6,542 nt of DNA, from contig JAPUJM010000017.1 of NCBI GenBank assembly GCA_027296205.1, positions 1 through 6,542 on the forward strand, written 5' to 3'. The stretch's first letter is position 1. The number at the start of each line of letters is the position of its first letter. Under the pieces are notes generated by a model, which saw only the letters and a program-made list of their open reading frames with translations, searched no databases and had not been told where the DNA came from. Positions 6,307 to 6,542 of the stretch are shown here, one piece after another. The position numbers and the translations under genes were made by a program. This DNA is from Actinomycetota bacterium. Its GTDB lineage: Bacteria; Actinomycetota; Acidimicrobiia; Spongiisociales; ZC4RG35.

Positions 6307-6542
6307 CTACCGATATCCGAGGCGATCGCATCAGCGATGCTGAAACCCGTCGTCGTCTCACTGCTGGTTTGGAGCTTTACCGCAGACGAACGAGGCAATT
6401 GATTGCTCCACTCAGCTACGACGATGTCCACCGTCAACAGATCGCGATCATGAGTCCGCTGGTGTGGGACGTCGGCCATGTCGGCAATTTCGAGGAAGTG
6501 TGGCTTCTTCGAGAGTTGGATGGGCGGGCTCCACACGATCTC
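6303..6542 (+). CDS. egtB: Ergothioneine sulfoxide synthase EgtB, N-terminal part, cut by the window edge
   Basis: EgtB is a non-haem iron enzyme that couples hercynine (trimethylhistidine) with gamma-glutamylcysteine and oxygen to form the sulfoxide intermediate of ergothioneine. Only the first 80 codons are inside the window; the frame is open to base 6542. They cover the start of the DinB-like four-helix domain. SPLVWDVGHVGNFEEVWLLR (residues 51-70) matches the EgtB signature WDxxHxxNxEExWL, and His59 is the first of three expected iron-binding histidines. The second and third (the HxxxH pair) and the C-terminal FGE-sulfatase-like domain lie beyond the edge. The ATG at 6303 overlaps the egtA TGA by four bases, so the two are translated together. 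In actinobacteria egtC, egtD and often egtE follow. The assignment rests on one short but distinctive motif plus the egtA neighbour. Confidence 0.93.
   Translation, partial: MTTDIRGDRISDAETRRRLTAGLELYRRRTRQLIAPLSYDDVHRQQIAIMSPLVWDVGHVGNFEEVWLLRELDGRAPHDL

Noticed and set aside
6282..6536. Minus-strand open frame of 84 codons over the start of egtB
   Set aside because: The plus strand encodes a recognisable EgtB N-terminus with an ATGA-coupled start, so this is a shadow.
1..6542. CRISPR array, tRNA genes, insertion sequence ends or phage genes
   Set aside because: Nearly all bases belong to coding genes; I saw no spaced direct repeats, no tRNA-like cloverleaf in the short gaps and no transposase or phage motif.

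Overview
The window is protein-coding DNA of moderately high G+C (about 60 % by eye, not counted). It looks chromosomal and most likely comes from an actinobacterium. The evidence is an egtA-egtB start of an ergothioneine operon, a long-chain wax ester synthase/diacylglycerol acyltransferase (WS/DGAT), G/C-rich third codon positions, few Shine-Dalgarno sequences, and close packing with ATGA overlaps. The sequences do not look like textbook Mycobacterium or Streptomyces proteins; a deeper branch such as Acidimicrobiia is a guess. I see no rRNA, tRNA, CRISPR array, transposase, integrase or phage gene.

Region 1 (1-2931, + strand) is a tight four-gene run with gaps of 4, 15 and 26 bases. It holds the 3' part of a beta-propeller-like protein, a small metallo-beta-lactamase-fold hydrolase, an AlaX-type trans-editing protein that clears mischarged tRNA-Ala, and a membrane protein joining a CvpA-like four-helix domain to a degenerate CAP/SCP domain. 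Two of these show a substitution at an expected metal position: His for the bridging Asp in the hydrolase and Asp for the Cys in AlaX. The CAP domain lacks the usual histidines.

Region 2 (2932-3003) lies between convergent genes. It holds a 48-bp imperfect palindrome built from three smaller palindromes, probably a two-way transcription terminator.

Region 3 (3004-4820, - strand) is a two-gene operon: the WS/DGAT enzyme, which makes triacylglycerol or wax ester for storage, and a translationally coupled 131-residue protein of unassigned function.

Region 4 (4821-6542, + strand) starts with a short divergent promoter region and continues with egtA (glutamate-cysteine ligase) and the first 80 codons of egtB (iron-dependent sulfoxide synthase), joined by an ATGA overlap. 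Together they begin ergothioneine synthesis; the remaining egt genes would be expected beyond the right edge.

The families are mostly recognisable. The parts worth a second look are the CvpA-CAP fusion, the metal-site substitutions, the uncharacterised WS/DGAT partner and the nested palindrome. I found no clear sign of a wholly new defence or mobile system.
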